This document shows positions 22,462 to 25,701 of a stretch of 25,701 bases of DNA, one piece after another. Made by a program: the position numbers and the translations under genes. The stretch's first letter is position 1, and the number at the start of each line of letters is the position of its first letter. The notes under the pieces are model-generated. The model saw only the letters and a list, made by a program, of their open reading frames with translations. It was not told where the DNA came from and made no database searches. Source of the stretch: Proteobacteria bacterium UBA2383 (GTDB taxonomy: Bacteria > Pseudomonadota > Gammaproteobacteria > Competibacterales > Competibacteraceae). The DNA is taken from contig DDST01000046.1 of NCBI GenBank assembly GCA_002343485.1, positions 266 through 25,966 of the forward strand, given 5' to 3'.

Positions 22462-24096
22462 ATGGTGCGATCCCTGCCTCGCCTCAAGCTGCGCTATCTA
22501 CTGCTGGCGGTCAATCTGACCGCGTTATGGCTGCCCTTGCTAGGGCTGGAGGCGCTACGCCTGTACGAAAGCGCTCTGGTGCGTCAGACCGAATCTGAAT
22601 TGGTGGCTCAAGCGGCATTCGTTGCCGCCAGTTACCGCGCAGCCCTCGCCCGATTGGCGCCACAGGCGGTGGCCGATCCAGCATATGGTTTACCTCTTGC
22701 CACTCCTTGGCGGGAACAGTATGACCATGAAACCCGCTGGCGGCCGCGCCCGGCGCAGTTGGACCTGGCTGAAGACCCGGTTTATCCTCCACCCCCGGAA
22801 ACCATCCCTCCATCCAGCCCGCCTGATCCTCACGCCCAGGCCACCGGCGAAGAATTGCAGTCGCTGTTGCACGATGCCCAAGTCATCACCTTAGCGGGCA
22901 TTGCCATAGCAGACACGCAGGGTACAGTCGTGGCGACAACTGGACCCAGTTTAGGCCGTTCCCTGATGGCGCTGGAAGAAGTGCAACGGGCGCTGACGGG
23001 CGAACATATGAGCCGGTTGCGCCAGCGCCTTCCTGATAGTGAATCCCCTGCACTCGATTCCATCAGTCGCGGCGCTCGATTGCGCGTGTTCGTCGCTGCG
23101 CCAGTTCTGCAAGGACAACGTATCGTTGCAGTGACTCTTCTATGGCGTACACCGATCTCGCTGATACAAGTGCTGTACGGCAAGCGCTACCATTTGATGC
23201 TGGCAACTGCATTGCTGCTGGGCACCAGCGTCATCATGTCAGTGTTGACCTCCTTTGCGGTGGTGCGGCCACTCCAGACACTGGTGAGCCTGGCCCAGCG
23301 CGTCACCGCCGGGGAACAGGGAGTCGTGGTGGCGCTGGCCCGGCCAGTCACCCGGGAGGCCGCCGAATTGTCGCAAGCTGTAGCGACGATGGCCCAGCAT
23401 CTGGAACAGCGTGCCGATTATATCCGCGCCTTTGCGGCCCACGTTTCACACGAATTCAAAACGCCTTTGGCGGCTATCCGCGGAGCGGTGGAGCTGCTGC
23501 GCGACCATATCGGCACCATGACCCTGGCCGAGCGCGAACGGTTTTTAGGCAATCTCGATCAGGACGCCGAACGCCTGGAGCGTCTGGTGCGGCGGTTGCT
23601 GGAGCTGGCCCGCGCCGACGTGATGCAGGCAACCTTGACCGATAGCACCGATGTTGCCACCGTGGTGCGGCAACTTGCCATCCATTACCAGAATATTGGT
23701 CTAACCGCTACCGTGCTTGAACCCCTTCCGCGCGTCAAAGCCGCCATGAGTGAGGACGTGCTGGAGTCTATCTTGACCAATCTGCTGGATAATACACGGC
23801 AACACGGTGGCGACACCGTCACCCTGGCCGTGACTTACCCAGTGCCTGATGCGGAACTCGACACTGCGCTCCTCATTGAGGTCAGTGATAATGGTCCCGG
23901 CATCTCAGCGGCCAACGCAGCGCGTGTCTTCGAGCCTTTTTTTACCACCGCCCGCTCACGAGGCGGCACCGGCCTGGGTCTAGCGGTGGTCAAGTCGTTG
24001 TTGACTGCGCACCGGGGCACGATCCAATTGGGGGAAACATCCACGGGGACGCGGATGCAGATTCGCTTACCGGTCAGCCGCTCCAGCCAAATTTAA
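22462..24096 (+). CDS. Membrane sensor histidine kinase partner of the adjacent regulator
   Basis: 544 residues. Membrane segments at about 11-32 and 242-268 flank a periplasmic sensor of about 210 residues with a proline-rich stretch (PVYPPPPETIPPSSPPDP, about 112-129). A HAMP linker follows (about 270-320). The dimerisation domain carries the phospho-histidine His330 in VSHEFKTPLAAIRG. The ATPase domain has N-box NLLDNTRQHGG, G1 DNGPGI, F-box FEPFFTT and G2 GGTGLGLAVV. The SHEFKTPLAAIRGA pattern is CreC-like. The signal sensed is unknown. Directly abuts the regulator gene and is presumably translated with it. Confidence 0.93.
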   Translation: MVRSLPRLKLRYLLLAVNLTALWLPLLGLEALRLYESALVRQTESELVAQAAFVAASYRAALARLAPQAVADPAYGLPLATPWREQYDHETRWRPRPAQLDLAEDPVYPPPPETIPPSSPPDPHAQATGEELQSLLHDAQVITLAGIAIADTQGTVVATTGPSLGRSLMALEEVQRALTGEHMSRLRQRLPDSESPALDSISRGARLRVFVAAPVLQGQRIVAVTLLWRTPISLIQVLYGKRYHLMLATALLLGTSVIMSVLTSFAVVRPLQTLVSLAQRVTAGEQGVVVALARPVTREAAELSQAVATMAQHLEQRADYIRAFAAHVSHEFKTPLAAIRGAVELLRDHIGTMTLAERERFLGNLDQDAERLERLVRRLLELARADVMQATLTDSTDVATVVRQLAIHYQNIGLTATVLEPLPRVKAAMSEDVLESILTNLLDNTRQHGGDTVTLAVTYPVPDAELDTALLIEVSDNGPGISAANAARVFEPFFTTARSRGGTGLGLAVVKSLLTAHRGTIQLGETSTGTRMQIRLPVSRSSQI

Positions 24097-24180
24097 GGGT
24101 TGAAAACGCGTCTTGGATTTTTGCGGAATGATGCCAGCGCGACCTCAGCGATCATCGACACTGGCTCCCCGGAATCCATG

Positions 24181-25671
24181 TTACTTAGGGTTGGACGTTC
24201 GATAGCCAGGGTGAGAGGTGGCATCAGGCCCTGGCGCTAGCCAAGCGGCAGCAAAGTCCTCGGCCGGCACAGGCCGGTCAAACAGATAACCCTGCGCCAG
24301 ATCACAGCCCTGTTCTAAGAGGCAGCGGCGCTGGTCCTCAGTTTCCACTCCTTCAGCCACGACCACCAGTTCCATCTGATGGCCAAGGGTGACGATAGTC
24401 GCGGCCAAGATGCGATCATCGGAGTCATCCACCACATTGCGCACGAAACTTTGGTCAATTTTCAGAGCGGTGAGTGGCAAGCGTTTGAGGTAACTCAGAC
24501 TCGAATAGCCGGTGCCAAAGTCGTCGATGGCCAGCCCAATCCCGAGCCGTTCCAACGCAGCCAGGGTATCCGCCGTCTGTGCCCCCGTCTCCAATAAGGT
24601 AGATTCGGTCAGTTCCAGTTCCAAGGCGTGCGGCGGTAAGTCATGAGCTGCCAACAAACCACTAATCTGATTAGCAAGCGCCGGCCGGCAGAAATGCCGG
24701 GCCGCCAGATTGACCGCAACTGTCAGGGGTGGCCGGCCTTGTTGCTGCCAAACGGCCAGTTGCCGGCAAACTTCGGTCAACATCCACTCCCCAAGATCAA
24801 CGATCAGATCGCTGGCTTCTGCTAAGGGGATAAATTGCCCAGGCGGGATCGCACCGCGCTCGGGGTGAAACCAGCGTATCAGGGCTTCGGCGCCGGCTAG
24901 CGTGCCGTCAGCCAAACGTACCTTCGGCTGAAAATAGGCACACAAATGCCCGGCTGCCAAAGCCTTACGCAGCTCTGCTTCCAGCAGAAGCCGCTCGAAA
25001 GTCGCCACGTTCATCTGCCGGTCATAGAACGCTCGGGTGTTGCGGCCGTCCTGCTTCGCTTGGTAAAGCGCCGTGTCGGCATTCTTGAGCAGTTCAGCGA
25101 AATCAGCGCCGTCATGCGGGTAAAGCGCGATGCCAATGGAGACCGTCACCTGCAAAGCGTGGGTAGCCACGGTGAACGGCTGGCGAAATGCCGCCAGTAC
25201 TTTATCAGCCACCCGTAGCGCGCCCGCCTGGTTGGCCTCGGGCAACAACAATACGAACTCGTCACCCCCCAACCGGCAGACGGTATCCTCTCCTCGCGTG
25301 AGCGTCTTCAGGCGAGCCGCTACCTGGACCAGCAAGGCATCGCCCTCGGCGTGGCCCAATGAATCGTTGACTTCCTTGAACCGATCCAGGTCGAGAAACA
25401 GCACTGCTAAAACAGCATGATGCCGCTCGGCCAGCGCCAATGCTAGTTCGGCGCGCTCAGCCAGCAACGCTCGATTCGGCAGAGTGGTCAGCGCGTCGAA
25501 AAAGGCTAGATGTTCGATGCGTTGTTTGGCTTCCTTGACCTCGGTGATGTCATGGGCGATGCCAAACAAGAGTGTCTCATTGACGGGGATTGCACTGAGT
25601 AACGCCGTGCGGAAAGTGCCATTCGGTTGCAGATACTCGACTTCGCCTAATTGGTAGGCGACTTCGCTCAA
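24181..25671 (-). CDS. GGDEF-EAL cyclic-di-GMP protein with truncated PAS domain
   Basis: Readable from a TTG at 25671, but this is not a convincing start. The protein begins in the second half of a PAS fold (PNGTFRTALLSAIPV, FGIAHDITEVKEAKQRIEHL), and the same frame has TAG at 25687-25689, five codons upstream. So it is 5'-truncated, interrupted or frameshifted near the window edge. The GGDEF domain (about 55-215) keeps RLGGDEF and an inhibitory RxxD site (RGED) five residues before it. The EAL domain (about 232-475) keeps AEALIRW, ELTES, IDDFGTGYSSL, LKIDQSFV and AEGVET, so both synthesis and breakdown of c-di-GMP look possible. Convergent with the histidine kinase gene. A role in biofilm or surface behaviour fits the other surface genes, which is inference. 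Confidence 0.88.
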   Translation of the reverse strand: MSEVAYQLGEVEYLQPNGTFRTALLSAIPVNETLLFGIAHDITEVKEAKQRIEHLAFFDALTTLPNRALLAERAELALALAERHHAVLAVLFLDLDRFKEVNDSLGHAEGDALLVQVAARLKTLTRGEDTVCRLGGDEFVLLLPEANQAGALRVADKVLAAFRQPFTVATHALQVTVSIGIALYPHDGADFAELLKNADTALYQAKQDGRNTRAFYDRQMNVATFERLLLEAELRKALAAGHLCAYFQPKVRLADGTLAGAEALIRWFHPERGAIPPGQFIPLAEASDLIVDLGEWMLTEVCRQLAVWQQQGRPPLTVAVNLAARHFCRPALANQISGLLAAHDLPPHALELELTESTLLETGAQTADTLAALERLGIGLAIDDFGTGYSSLSYLKRLPLTALKIDQSFVRNVVDDSDDRILAATIVTLGHQMELVVVAEGVETEDQRRCLLEQGCDLAQGYLFDRPVPAEDFAAAWLAPGPDATSHPGYRTSNPK

Positions 25672-25701
25672 TTGAAGCGTTTCATACTAAATTGCGTTCA
25701 A

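Overview
This window looks like a chromosomal segment of a gammaproteobacterium. The base composition is moderately GC-rich. The alanine aminotransferase is very close to enterobacterial AlaA, and the gene families present (PrtD-type type I secretion, NnrU, bacteriohemerythrin, DsrE, exosortase, GGDEF-EAL) suit an environmental, possibly biofilm or floc-forming, member of the Chromatiales/Competibacteraceae type. The family-level placement is a guess. No rRNA, tRNA, CRISPR or transposase was seen.

Region 1 (1-7707) is a surface/secretion locus. A leftward operon encodes a GT4 glycosyltransferase, a PrtD-type ABC transporter, an HlyD-type adaptor, and a partial protein with methyltransferase-like and GWxxD-type accessory domains (running off the left edge). 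Divergent from it is a small RTX calcium-binding protein, the probable cargo, followed by a second GT4 glycosyltransferase. No outer-membrane TolC-type partner is in the window.

Region 2 (7717-11286) holds alaA (leftward) and a large tandem AAA+ ATPase (rightward).

Region 3 (11426-14698) is a leftward operon for a ribosomally made, post-translationally modified peptide of the bufferin type: bufA precursor (DUF2282), bufB (DUF692/MNIO oxidase), bufC (DUF2063 partner). Its own ECF sigma factor and RskA-like membrane anti-sigma factor follow in the same direction. Bufferins are known as copper-buffering thiooxazole peptides, so the unit is probably a metal-stress response with built-in regulation.

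Region 4 (14835-16688) has a periplasmic DsrE-like protein, a hemerythrin, a decayed ORF and an NnrU-like membrane protein, all suggestive of sulfur/O2/NO-related redox chemistry.

Region 5 (16834-24096) is a dedicated protein-sorting island: a VIT/vWA protein with a PEP-type C-terminal sorting tail, an exosortase with catalytic Cys/Arg/His and an EpsI-like C-terminal domain, a four-helix membrane protein, and a divergent response regulator/histidine kinase pair. This resembles the layout of the proteobacterial class GN sortase systems, but with an exosortase in the sortase position.

Region 6 (24181-25701) is a GGDEF-EAL protein whose N-terminal PAS domain is cut by an in-frame stop very near the right edge.
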